Shown here: positions 21,407 to 29,973 of the stretch, in pieces
Position numbering within the stretch: position 1 is the first letter of the stretch
Layout of the letters: every line of letters starts with the position of its first letter
Assembly (NCBI GenBank): GCA_002923315.1
Contig: BEHM01000006.1
Span: 1 to 64,000, forward strand
Source: a bacterium HR10
GTDB lineage: Bacteria; Acidobacteriota; Blastocatellia; HR10
DNA length: 64,000 nucleotides
Reading direction: 5' to 3'
Program-made: the position numbers and the translations under genes
The notes under the pieces: model-generated
Seen by the model: only the letters and a program-made list of their open reading frames with translations
Database searches by the model: none
What the model was told of the DNA's origin: nothing

Positions 21407-23584
21407 GTGAGACGATACTCGGTGGCGCTGTTGGTCGTCCTGCTGTGGGGTGGTGTGTGGGTGATCGAGGGACAGCACATCAGCTCGCCCCCACCGGTGA
21501 CCTCGACGGTCATGGGGGGATCGAGCACGGGGCTTTTCGGGACGTTCGGCGCCCGCACGCTGCGCCGGGGAGAATGGACCTGGGGCGTCTTCTGGAATAA
21601 TTTCGATCGGGACCCGGGAGATATAGACGTCAACCAGATCCCCGTGAACTTCACCCTGGGGCTGACGGATCGGATCGAGGTCTTCGGCAACATTGATTTC
21701 TTCCAGCAGGTGACGACGCGCCAGCCATTTCTCTTGAGTGGGAGCGGATTCAATCTCGGGCGTCTGCGCTTCGGCGGGCCAGGGGCAGATCCCGTTCGGG
21801 CTTTTGGCCCACCACAAGGGGGGAAGGATGGGACGGCCTTCTTCCCCGGGACGAGCGCGCCAGGCGGGGGGATCTTACCGGCGCTTGGGGCCCTGGCGTT
21901 TCGGTTCCCTGGATTCGGACCGTTTGATCGGCCCAGTTACTACAACGACTTCCCCTTCTTCCCCTTCGCCGATGAGGGCGGCCCGCGGATGTCTTCGAAC
22001 GGACTGGGGAACTTCACCCTGGGGATGAAGATCGCGCTCTCGAATGCAGATCGTCGTGTCGCCTGGGGCGTGGCGACCGTGTTGCGATTGCCTTCGGCCC
22101 GCCATTTCTCGGCGCTCGCGCATGGGCGCGGCGCGGGGGCTGTGGACGGCGGACCGATACTGATCGTCAGCGAGAATCTGTGGGAGGGGCGACTGCGACT
22201 CCATCAAAACATCGGATATATCGTCACCGGAGGCGTTCATCGCGCGGGCGTGCAGATCCTGGATCGTCGGGATGAGCTGTGGCTCAATGCCGGGGTCGAG
22301 CTGGACGTGCATCGGTCGGTGATCTACACGGCCGAAGTGAATTCGAAGGTCTTCGTCGGTGGGGGGACGCCGAACCTCAATCCGGTGAATCCGATGGACC
22401 TGGTGCTCGGCGCGCGGTTCCTGTTTCGCGAGGGACGAATTCAATTGGGCGGGGGCTGGCGTATGTTCTTGACGAATGCGGACCGGCGCGCCTTCTTCTC
22501 CGAGGATCCGATCCTGGTCACCGTGAACAAGGATGATGCGAACGGTTTCGTCCTCACGCTGAGTCTGGGACGTCGTCGGGCGCGTCCGACGCCGCCTCCG
22601 CCGAATCGGCCTCCGGTCATCACGGCGCTGGAAGCGGATAAGGAGCAGGTGACCGATGGCGAGCCGGTGCATTTCACGGCTCGCGCGTATGATCCCGATG
22701 GGGATTTCCTCATCTACACGTGGGAGACGACAGCGGGGCGGATTACGGGGACAGGCCCGAGTGTCACGCTCGACACCCGAGGGATCAATCCGAATGTGGG
22801 CGCGCCCCCCGTTCGTGTGACGGTGACCGTCACGGTGGATGATGGTCGAGGGGGATCGGATACGGCGAGTAAGACAATTGCAGTGCTGGCGCCTGCGCCT
22901 CCGCCACCACCCCCGCCGCCGCCGAATCGTCCGCCGCGCATCGAGGCGATTGAGATCAGTGTCGTGGGGACGCCTCAAGTCGCGGGGCAATTCACTGATG
23001 GCGATCTGCTGGCCATTCGCGCCCGCGCCACCGATCCGGACGGCGACCCCTTGACCTACGTTTGGTCTTCTTCGCTCGGCACGATCGAAGGAACTGGCCC
23101 TGAGGTGCGCCTCAATACGACGGGCTTCACGGCGGGCCCGGGCGCGCCGCCGGCTTCCGTCACCATCTCTCTCCGGGTGGAGGATGGGCGTGGCGGGGTG
23201 GATTCGGATTCGCGCACGATCCTGGTGCAGGCGTTGCCGCGTCCGACGCCGATTCGCGCGGGTGAGCTCTTCTTCCCGCAGAACGCCGCGCGCATCACCA
23301 ATGAGCATAAGGCGGCCCTGGATGATGTGGCCGATCGTCTGCTGCGCGATCCACGAGCGCGTTTGGTGATCCTGGCCTATTCGGATCGTAGCGAGGTGCG
23401 GGACGTGGCCCGACGTCGGGCGGAGAACGCGCGAGCGTATCTGGTCACGCGGCGACGCATTGATCCGGCGCGCATCATCATTCGGGTCATCGGCAGCGCG
23501 CGACCGCATCCGAGCGGGGAGCGACGGATGAATCGCCGCCTGGAGCTGTGGATCGTCCCGGAAGGGGCCGAGATGCCACGGTGA
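21407..23584 (+). CDS. Outer-membrane beta-barrel protein with PKD-like repeats and C-terminal OmpA domain
   Basis: The 725-residue protein starts at a GTG with GAGGAGGG in front. It has a signal peptide (1-23), a barrel-like region (about 40-390, with alternating strands such as GLTDRIEVFGNIDFFQQ and LGARFLFREGRIQLGGGWRMF), two PKD/Ig-like modules (about 400-495 and 508-610, each with DPDGD and VDDGRGG or VEDGRGG) preceded by proline-rich linkers, and an OmpA peptidoglycan-binding domain (about 615-720) with ARRRAENARAYLV and a final RRLELWIVP. It likely ties the outer membrane to the cell wall. Gene order after mqnA suggests co-transcription. Confidence 0.88.
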   Translation: MRRYSVALLVVLLWGGVWVIEGQHISSPPPVTSTVMGGSSTGLFGTFGARTLRRGEWTWGVFWNNFDRDPGDIDVNQIPVNFTLGLTDRIEVFGNIDFFQQVTTRQPFLLSGSGFNLGRLRFGGPGADPVRAFGPPQGGKDGTAFFPGTSAPGGGILPALGALAFRFPGFGPFDRPSYYNDFPFFPFADEGGPRMSSNGLGNFTLGMKIALSNADRRVAWGVATVLRLPSARHFSALAHGRGAGAVDGGPILIVSENLWEGRLRLHQNIGYIVTGGVHRAGVQILDRRDELWLNAGVELDVHRSVIYTAEVNSKVFVGGGTPNLNPVNPMDLVLGARFLFREGRIQLGGGWRMFLTNADRRAFFSEDPILVTVNKDDANGFVLTLSLGRRRARPTPPPPNRPPVITALEADKEQVTDGEPVHFTARAYDPDGDFLIYTWETTAGRITGTGPSVTLDTRGINPNVGAPPVRVTVTVTVDDGRGGSDTASKTIAVLAPAPPPPPPPPPNRPPRIEAIEISVVGTPQVAGQFTDGDLLAIRARATDPDGDPLTYVWSSSLGTIEGTGPEVRLNTTGFTAGPGAPPASVTISLRVEDGRGGVDSDSRTILVQALPRPTPIRAGELFFPQNAARITNEHKAALDDVADRLLRDPRARLVILAYSDRSEVRDVARRRAENARAYLVTRRRIDPARIIIRVIGSARPHPSGERRMNRRLELWIVPEGAEMPR

Positions 23585-23692
23585 GGCTCTGACGCCCGTC
23601 TGATCAGCTCTTGCGGATCGCCTGGGGGGCCTCGTGAGGGGGGCCAATCTGGGCGAAATTTTGGAACTCTCCGCCAGCAGAGGCGTCCCTGC

Positions 23693-23722
23693 TTACGGCG
23701 GACTTGGCGGAGGTGGTATCAT
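23693..23722 (+). promoter_or_regulatory. Possible promoter of the pilus/secretion operon
   Basis: TTACGG (23693-23698), an 18-base spacer and TATCAT (23717-23722), 11 bases before the ATG at 23734. The -10 to start distance is very short, as at yggS. The 149-base gap before the operon holds no gene. Confidence 0.35.
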
Positions 23723-23733
23723 ACAGGGTGATT

Positions 23734-24336
23734 ATGCGGGTGTGGTTGAACTTGGCCAGTGAGCCCTTCCACAATCGCCGCGCCTGGATCGCAGGCTTCG
23801 GCTTCCTGATCGGCGTCTGCCTGGGGGCGAGCGTGATGCTCGCAGCCCGGGCGCAGAGCTTCATCCGACAGGCGGCGGTCCTGAGCGAGCGCGTGCGGCA
23901 GCAGGAGGGGGAGATCCGGCGCCTTCGGCAGCAGATTCCTCCACCGGTCGCGCCGGAGCAGCTCTCGCCGCTGGAGCGCGAGGCGTTGCGCGCCGCCGCG
24001 CATTTGATCGAGCGGCGCATCTTCCCCTGGTCGCGCCTCTTGCAAGACATCGAGCGCAGCCTCGTCGCGGATGCCCGCGTGACGACGATTCGCGTCGCGC
24101 CGGAGGAATCCGCGGCCGTGGATGTGTTGAATCCCGGACGCGCCCCGGTTCGTCTCTCCCTCACGCTGATCGGTCGAAAGTTGGAGGATGTGCTGCAGGT
24201 GATGGAGCGGCTGCGCGCCTCCGGACGCTTTCGGGACTTTCGACCGAGGAAGCAGAGCCTCTTGGAGGGCACCGAGGAGGTCGAGTACGAACTGGAGGTG
24301 ACGTACTTCCCTGAGCCCAGAGGTTCTGGAGCGTAG
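23734..24336 (+). CDS. PilN-like inner-membrane assembly protein
   Basis: The 200-residue protein begins with RVWLNLASEPFHNRR, a pattern typical of PilN (short cytoplasmic NLxxxP motif that docks on PilM), then one membrane segment (about 17-37), a coiled coil (about 40-70), and an alpha/beta periplasmic domain (LSLTLIGRKLEDVLQVMERLRAS). PilN pairs with PilO to form the inner-membrane ring of type IV pilus or type II secretion systems. I chose the ATG at 23734 rather than an earlier in-frame one at 23704, because the motif then falls at the N-terminus. It is the first gene of a ten-gene operon. Confidence 0.82.
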   Translation: MRVWLNLASEPFHNRRAWIAGFGFLIGVCLGASVMLAARAQSFIRQAAVLSERVRQQEGEIRRLRQQIPPPVAPEQLSPLEREALRAAAHLIERRIFPWSRLLQDIERSLVADARVTTIRVAPEESAAVDVLNPGRAPVRLSLTLIGRKLEDVLQVMERLRASGRFRDFRPRKQSLLEGTEEVEYELEVTYFPEPRGSGA

Positions 24337-24339
24337 GCC

Positions 24340-25029
24340 ATGGGGGCTCTGAGCTTCGTGCTCCGAAATGGGAGCTTGTGGCGAGCGAAGCGATGGGACG
24401 CCGTTCGGCTGTTGCTCGCGCTCGGCGCTCTGGCCGCTTTGGCCACAGTCGGCGCCTTCTTCTGGAACGTCGAGCGCCATCGGCGAGCCGTGGAGGCGTT
24501 GGAGCAACAGTTTCGGGAGCATCAAGAGACGATCGCCCTGCTCCGACAGCGCGTGGCGACGGTGCAGGCCAACGCTCGCGCGGAGGCGCCGACGCCGGAA
24601 GCCGTTCGCCAGAGCCTCCGGCGATTTGAGCAGGCCTACCTCCCGGATTCGGACGTCGGCCTCGCGCGCGTGCTCACGGAGGTGAATCACATCGCGCGCG
24701 AGAGCGGCCTGCTGCTCTCCTCCGACATCATGTTCAATCCGATGGAGGAGGCCGAGGTCCGGGCGGGAGCAGGTGGCCTCGCGCGATCCGGTGGACGGAG
24801 CTTTTATCCGGGATTGCGCCTCTCCTTCACGGTGAGCGGCGAATATGCGAATGTGCGGCGCTTCCTGGCAGCGCTCGAACGCAGTCCGCTCTTGCTCGTC
24901 GTGGAATCGCTCGCGCTCAAGAGCGTGGAGGAGCGAGGCGGACCGCGCCCGACGGCGTCCGGAGGGGTCATCTCTTTGGAGATCACCGTCTCCGCCTACT
25001 TCCGGCGGTCAGGAGGGGAAACTTCATGA
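24340..25029 (+). CDS. PilO-like inner-membrane assembly protein
   Basis: The 229-residue protein has a short cytoplasmic start, one membrane segment (about 24-43), a coiled coil (VERHRRAVEALEQQFREHQETI), and a periplasmic ferredoxin-like domain with LRLSFTVSGEYANVRRFLAALERSP, the region that defines PilO/GspM-type proteins. It follows the PilN-like gene by 3 bases and overlaps the next by 4. It would form the periplasmic stalk with the PilN-like protein. Confidence 0.82.
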   Translation: MGALSFVLRNGSLWRAKRWDAVRLLLALGALAALATVGAFFWNVERHRRAVEALEQQFREHQETIALLRQRVATVQANARAEAPTPEAVRQSLRRFEQAYLPDSDVGLARVLTEVNHIARESGLLLSSDIMFNPMEEAEVRAGAGGLARSGGRSFYPGLRLSFTVSGEYANVRRFLAALERSPLLLVVESLALKSVEERGGPRPTASGGVISLEITVSAYFRRSGGETS

Positions 25030-26114
25030 CGACACATGCGGACAAGAAGCGACTCGCGATCTTGAGCGCGGTGCTTGCCGTTCTGCTCATCTTCTGGCTT
25101 CGAACATCTGATTCCGATCCGGGACGGGCGACGTCTGGCCGTGTGGGATCGGCTGTGCCGACCCCAGGGCATCGCGCTGTGCGTTCTTCAGGGCCTCCGT
25201 CAGGTGGGGCCGTATCACCCGAAGAGGGCTTTCGACCGCTGCCCCTCTTCGCCCTGGAGCAGGCGCGGAGCGCTCCGGCGGAGGCCGGTCGCAATATCTT
25301 CGTCTATTATGTCCCTCCGGCTCCGGTTGCACCCAAGGAACCCGAGGGACCGCCGCCCACGATTCGCGTGACCTCGCTCTCGCCCGAGTCCGTGTACGCG
25401 CGCACGGGGGACGTCGTCCTGCACGTGCGTGGGGATCGCTTTCCCGAAGATGCGCGCATCTTCGTCAACGGGCGGGAGCAACCGACCGAGCGCATCAGTC
25501 CCGCGGAGTTGAAAGCGACCATCGGTCGTCAATGGCTCAGCACGCCGGGGAAACTGACGATCCTCGTGCGCAATGATCGGGGGGAGTTCTCCGCTCCGCT
25601 GACGCTCTCTGTCCTGGAGCCGCCGGCCCCCGAGTACAAATACGTGGGGCGCATTGATGATCTCGTGTTCCTCGCCAACGGTGAGGACCGATATGCCGTT
25701 CGCGTGGGGCAGCTCGTGGACCCGCGAAAAGGGAATCGCTGGCGCGTTCTCACGGCTTCGGACACGCACGTGATGATCCAGGATGTGCTCCTGGGCGTCA
25801 CGCATCGTGTGGAGATGGAGACAGTGCAGACGGCGGCTGCGACCCCCACGCCTTCACCGACGGTGATGACGCCCTTTGATCGTCGGCGGCTCATCCAGGA
25901 GCGTCTACGGCAGCAGATGGAGGAGCTGAACGCTGAAGAGGAAGAGGCGCTGCCCGAGCAAGCGCCGCCTGAAGAATCGCAGGAGCTGTTGCCGAAGCAA
26001 CAGCCGCAGCCGCTTCAGGGACCACAGGGGCAGCCGTTGACGCCGCAGCAGATCCGGCAACGCATCCAGCAGCAGCTGCAGCAGTTGAGAGGCCGACCGA
26101 ATCGGAACTGGTGA
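25026..26114 (+). CDS. Bitopic protein with TIG-like domain, probable pilus/secretion alignment component
   Basis: The 362-residue protein has one N-terminal membrane segment (about 10-25), a proline-rich linker, an IPT/TIG-like beta domain at about 115-200 (VTSLSPESVYARTGDVVLHVRG, then ARIFVNGREQP), a small domain at about 205-265 resembling the GspC HR/PilP region (YKYVGRIDDLVFLANGEDRYAVRVGQLVD), and a Gln/Pro-rich coiled tail (about 285-362). Its place between PilO-like and pseudopilin genes fits a PilP/GspC role linking the inner-membrane ring to the secretin. The family is not certain. It starts by overlapping the PilO-like gene by 4 bases. Confidence 0.72.
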   Translation: MTTHADKKRLAILSAVLAVLLIFWLRTSDSDPGRATSGRVGSAVPTPGHRAVRSSGPPSGGAVSPEEGFRPLPLFALEQARSAPAEAGRNIFVYYVPPAPVAPKEPEGPPPTIRVTSLSPESVYARTGDVVLHVRGDRFPEDARIFVNGREQPTERISPAELKATIGRQWLSTPGKLTILVRNDRGEFSAPLTLSVLEPPAPEYKYVGRIDDLVFLANGEDRYAVRVGQLVDPRKGNRWRVLTASDTHVMIQDVLLGVTHRVEMETVQTAAATPTPSPTVMTPFDRRRLIQERLRQQMEELNAEEEEALPEQAPPEESQELLPKQQPQPLQGPQGQPLTPQQIRQRIQQQLQQLRGRPNRNW

Positions 26115-26118
26115 GGTG

Positions 26119-26994
26119 ATGGCTCGCTCACGTGTCCTCGAGCGCGAATCGGTGAGATCGCGCGCCGCGGCTCGCGGATATGCGCTGCTGGCGCTCATCG
26201 CGGCGATGACCGTGATGGGGATTCTCATCGCCGGGTATGTGCCGCATCTGGCGCGGCAGATGCAGCGCGAGCGTGAGGAGGAGATGCTCTTTCGCGGCCA
26301 GCAGATCGTGGATGCCATCGCGCGGTATTTTCAGATGACCGGTCGCTACCCCTCTTCGTTGGAGGAGCTGGTGCGCGGATTCGTCATTCCAACGCCGCGG
26401 GGGATGCACCGGGTGCGCTTTCTGCGTCCCTCGGCGCTCATTGATCCGATGACCAATGAAGAGTGGAAGGTCGTGCGGCCGGGCGATCCCGTGCTGCGGC
26501 GCTTCGTCGAGGCGTATTTGGAGAGCATTGGGCAGCCGGCCAATCCCATGCTCCTGCAGTTCCTCCAGCCGGGGACGATGATCACGCTGCCCGGGCGACA
26601 GCGTCCGCTGCCGACGCGTCCCGGTACGCCTCGGACGCCTGGGGCGAACGTCCCGCGTTCAGGAGCAGGAGTGGTCGGAGCTGTGCCCGCGTCTCCCTCA
26701 GGCGCCCTCAGTCAGAGAGAGGAGGGGACGGGAGTGATCCTCGGCGTGGTGAGCCGGAGCGAGAAGAAGACCGTGCGGGTCTACTACGGTTTGGATCGCT
26801 ACAGCGACTGGCCCTTCGTCTTCATCCCGGTCTTGCCGGTGGCCGTCGGAGAGGCGCGCGTTCGCGCGGTCTTGAACCCGGTGATGTTCCCGAGCGATCC
26901 TCTGGCGCGCATGCTTCAGGGGGGGATCGTCGGGCCGCGCCGCGTGGTGCCACAGCAAGGGCCTCCGGCTCAGCCCGGAACGATTCGGAGGTGA
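26119..26994 (+). CDS. Pseudopilin-like protein lacking the usual glutamate at position 5
   Basis: The 291-residue protein has a prepilin-type N-terminus: a basic leader ending in RG, then YALLALIAAMTVMGILIAGY. The residue five after the presumed cleavage site is Ala where most pilins have Glu; GspK-type minor pilins also lack it. The GspG-like helix and loop follow (EEEMLFRGQQIVDAIARYFQMTGRYPSSLEELVRG is split here by the helix turn), then a proline-rich linker (about 165-205) and a beta-rich tail. I chose the ATG at 26119, 4 bases after the preceding stop. A minor, tip-type pseudopilin is the likely role. Confidence 0.75.
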   Translation: MARSRVLERESVRSRAAARGYALLALIAAMTVMGILIAGYVPHLARQMQREREEEMLFRGQQIVDAIARYFQMTGRYPSSLEELVRGFVIPTPRGMHRVRFLRPSALIDPMTNEEWKVVRPGDPVLRRFVEAYLESIGQPANPMLLQFLQPGTMITLPGRQRPLPTRPGTPRTPGANVPRSGAGVVGAVPASPSGALSQREEGTGVILGVVSRSEKKTVRVYYGLDRYSDWPFVFIPVLPVAVGEARVRAVLNPVMFPSDPLARMLQGGIVGPRRVVPQQGPPAQPGTIRR

Positions 26995-27001
26995 GCGCGC
27001 C

Positions 27002-28213
27002 ATGGCGGAATACGTCTTTCGCGTCGGCACGCCCTCGGGAGAGATCGTCCTGCGCAAGGTCGAGGCCGTGAGCCCGGAGGAAGCGCGGCAGCGGCTCGAG
27101 CGCGAGGGGTATCGCGTCTTCACGCTCGCGCAGCGGGGGCGTTCGGCGTGGGCGTGGCGGTTCTCTCTCGGTCGGGTGAAGCTGGAGGATTTCCTTCACT
27201 TCAACCAGCAACTGGCGGCGCTGATTCGGGCCGGATTGCCCGTGCTGCAGGCCATCAGCATGCTGGCGCGGCGGCAGAGCCATCCCGTCCTACGAAGCGC
27301 GCTGCGCGACGTCGAGGAGCGCATTCGCGAGGGCGCATTGTTGTCGCAGGCCTTCGCCTCGCGGGGCGACATCTTCCCTCGCTTGTACATCGCCGCCGTG
27401 CTGGCGGGCGAGCGTTCGGGGAATCTCGACGAGATGCTCCTGCGATATGTCGCCTATACGAAGCAGATGGTGGCGCTCAAGCGACGGGTGCGCGCGGCGA
27501 CGACCTATCCGATCTTCCTGTTGTGCTCTCTGATCGGGTTGATCGCTGTGATGACCGGTTTCGTGATCCCACGCTTTCGCATCGTCTACGAAGATTTCGG
27601 CGGGGAACTGCCCGTCATCACGCAGATCGTCCTGGCCGTCGGGCAGGGCGTGAGGGAGAACCTCGTGTGGGGCATTCCGGCGCTCCTGGCCTTGATCATC
27701 GGGCTGATGCTCTGGCGGCGGACCGAGGGTGGGCGCGCGGCGCTGGATGCCCTGATCTTGAAGCTTCCGATCGTGGGCCCCATCGTGCGCGATCTGGCCG
27801 TGGCGCAACTGGCGCGCAGCTTGGCGACGCTCCTGCGAGGGGGGATCACCCTGGTCGAATCCTTCCGCGTGGCGAGCGAGACGCTCACCAATCGCGTGCT
27901 CGGGCGCACGTCGGGCATCGTCCTGCGCCGCCTTCAAGAAGGGCAAGCTTTCGCCGACAGCTTAGAGGAGGCGGGGTGGCTCCCCCCGCTGGCCATTGAC
28001 ATCGTGCGCGTCGGCGAGCGGGCCGGGAGCCTCAAGGAGATGCTCGATGAGCTGGCCAATTTCTATGACGCCGAGCTGGAGGTGAAGCTCAATCAGGTGA
28101 CGACGCTCATCCAACCCATCATGCTCGTGCTGATGGCCGGATTGGTGACCTTCGTCCTGCTGTCCATGTATCTGCCGCTCTTCACCTTCATCTCGACCTT
28201 GGGAGCGAGATGA
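27002..28213 (+). CDS. Type II secretion/type IV pilus inner-membrane platform protein (GspF/PilC)
   Basis: The 403-residue length is normal. It has two T2SSF domains (about 65-190 and 270-395), each with the helical motif: FNQQLAALIRAGLPVLQAISML and QLARSLATLLRGGITLVESF, followed by GERSGNLDEML and GERAGSLKEML. Three membrane segments are visible, including IFLLCSLIGLIAVMTGFVI and the C-terminal IMLVLMAGLVTFVLLSMYL. It forms the central platform in the inner membrane that the GspE ATPase acts on; gspE follows by 16 bases. Confidence 0.95.
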   Translation: MAEYVFRVGTPSGEIVLRKVEAVSPEEARQRLEREGYRVFTLAQRGRSAWAWRFSLGRVKLEDFLHFNQQLAALIRAGLPVLQAISMLARRQSHPVLRSALRDVEERIREGALLSQAFASRGDIFPRLYIAAVLAGERSGNLDEMLLRYVAYTKQMVALKRRVRAATTYPIFLLCSLIGLIAVMTGFVIPRFRIVYEDFGGELPVITQIVLAVGQGVRENLVWGIPALLALIIGLMLWRRTEGGRAALDALILKLPIVGPIVRDLAVAQLARSLATLLRGGITLVESFRVASETLTNRVLGRTSGIVLRRLQEGQAFADSLEEAGWLPPLAIDIVRVGERAGSLKEMLDELANFYDAELEVKLNQVTTLIQPIMLVLMAGLVTFVLLSMYLPLFTFISTLGAR

Positions 28214-28229
28214 GGAGAGGAGGAGGACC

Positions 28230-29891
28230 ATGGGCGAGAACACGAACGCTTATTTTGAGGCCTTGAGCGCGAAGAACGGAGCGGCCGCCACGACGGCCGT
28301 GGATCCGTTTGTGGAAGAGCAGCGCGCGCGCCGCTTGGCCGAGCGATATCGGCTGCCGTTTCTCGATCTCACGCGCGTGCGCATGGATCAGGAATTGCTG
28401 CGGCTGCTCCCGGTCGAGCTGATGGTACAATATCGCTTCGTCCCCGTTCGGCGGGAGGAGGACGCGTTGCTCGTGGCCGTCGCCGATCCCACGGACCTGG
28501 AGCGTCTGGATGAGATTCGCGCGCGCTTGAGGGAGAAGGTGCGCTGGGCGGTGGCGACGCCCTCGGCCATCGAATCCGTGCTCACGCGCGGCGATGCCTC
28601 GCAACGGGTCCTAGATGAGACGACCGAGCACCTGCGCGTGGCGCTCGTGAAGGAGACCGAGCAGGGCGAGGAGGACCTGGACCTGGATCGCCTGATGGGC
28701 GATCGGGAGATGAGCCCGATTGTGAAGCTCGTGGATTCGGTCATTCTGACGGCCCTGGAGCGGCGCGCCAGCGATATTCACATTGAGACGCACGCCTCGG
28801 AAGTCGTGATCAAATACCGCATTGATGGCGTGCTCTATCCGGCGGGACCGCCCATTGATATTCAGCATCACCAGACGATCATCTCGCGCATCAAGGTGAT
28901 GTCGGAGCTGGACATCGCCGAGCGGCGCATCCCACAAGATGGCCGGTTCCGCGTGCGTGTGCGCGGGCGCACGATTGATTTCCGCGTCTCGATCATGCCG
29001 ACCATTCACGGCGAGGACGCCGTCATCCGCATCCTCGACAAGGAGCAGCTCAGCGAGAAATTCCGCGACCTGCGCCTGGATGTGCTCGGATTCGACGCCG
29101 AGACGTTGCGAAAATTCCGGCATTTCATCCGTGAGCCGTATGGGATGATCCTCGTCACCGGCCCCACCGGCTCGGGCAAGACGACGACGCTCTATGCGGC
29201 CATCAACGAGATCCGAACGGGAGAGGAGAAGATCATCACCATCGAGGACCCGGTTGAGTATCAGTTGAAAGGCGTGACGCAGATCCAGGTCAACGAGAAG
29301 AAAGGACTCACCTTCGCCCGGGGCTTGCGCTCGATCCTGCGGCATGATCCGGACAAGATCATGGTCGGCGAGATTCGCGATCCGGAGACGGCGCAGATCG
29401 CCATCCAGTCGGCGCTCACGGGGCATCTGGTCTTCACCACCGTGCACGCGAACAATGTCATTGACGTCATCGGGCGGTTCCTGAACATGGGCGTGGAACC
29501 GTACAACTTCGTCAGCGCACTCAATTGCGTGCTCGCGCAGCGGCTCGTGCGCGTCCTCTGCCCACAGTGCAAACGTCCCTATACGCCGAGCGATCAGGAG
29601 TTGCTCGATTCGGGCTTGCCCCCGGAGCAGTATCGGGCGTATACGTTCTATGAGGCCGTCGGATGCGACTATTGCAACTGGACGGGGTATCGAGGGCGCA
29701 CGGCCATTCACGAGCTCCTGGATATGACCGATCACATCCGCGAGTTGATCATTGCGCGACGTCCGGGCTCGGAGATTCGCCGCGCGGCGCAGGCCGAGGG
29801 GTTGCGCACGCTGCGCGAGTCGGCCGTGCAGAAGGTGCTCGAGGGGATCACGACGTTGCGCGAGATCAATCGGGTGACTTTCGTGGAATGA
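28230..29891 (+). CDS. Type II secretion/type IV pilus assembly ATPase (GspE/PilB)
   Basis: The 553-residue cytoplasmic ATPase drives pilus or pseudopilus extension. Visible: an N-terminal GSPII_E domain (about 25-110), Walker A near 311 (GPTGSGKTTT), Asp box and Walker B (IMVGEIRDPETAQIA), His box (TGHLVFTTVHAN), and the zinc-binding tetracysteine module (LCPQCKRPY, then GCDYCNWTGYRGR). It has a GGAGAGGAGG site before the ATG. No PilT-type retraction ATPase is in the operon, so a secretion-like or non-retracting role is possible. Confidence 0.96.
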   Translation: MGENTNAYFEALSAKNGAAATTAVDPFVEEQRARRLAERYRLPFLDLTRVRMDQELLRLLPVELMVQYRFVPVRREEDALLVAVADPTDLERLDEIRARLREKVRWAVATPSAIESVLTRGDASQRVLDETTEHLRVALVKETEQGEEDLDLDRLMGDREMSPIVKLVDSVILTALERRASDIHIETHASEVVIKYRIDGVLYPAGPPIDIQHHQTIISRIKVMSELDIAERRIPQDGRFRVRVRGRTIDFRVSIMPTIHGEDAVIRILDKEQLSEKFRDLRLDVLGFDAETLRKFRHFIREPYGMILVTGPTGSGKTTTLYAAINEIRTGEEKIITIEDPVEYQLKGVTQIQVNEKKGLTFARGLRSILRHDPDKIMVGEIRDPETAQIAIQSALTGHLVFTTVHANNVIDVIGRFLNMGVEPYNFVSALNCVLAQRLVRVLCPQCKRPYTPSDQELLDSGLPPEQYRAYTFYEAVGCDYCNWTGYRGRTAIHELLDMTDHIRELIIARRPGSEIRRAAQAEGLRTLRESAVQKVLEGITTLREINRVTFVE

Positions 29892-29973
29892 CGCCAATGG
29901 CGCGCGGGGACGTGGGTGCGTGGTTGACCCCTGCGCCTCCGCGCGGGGAGTTTCGCCTCAGGAGGAAGAGTCT

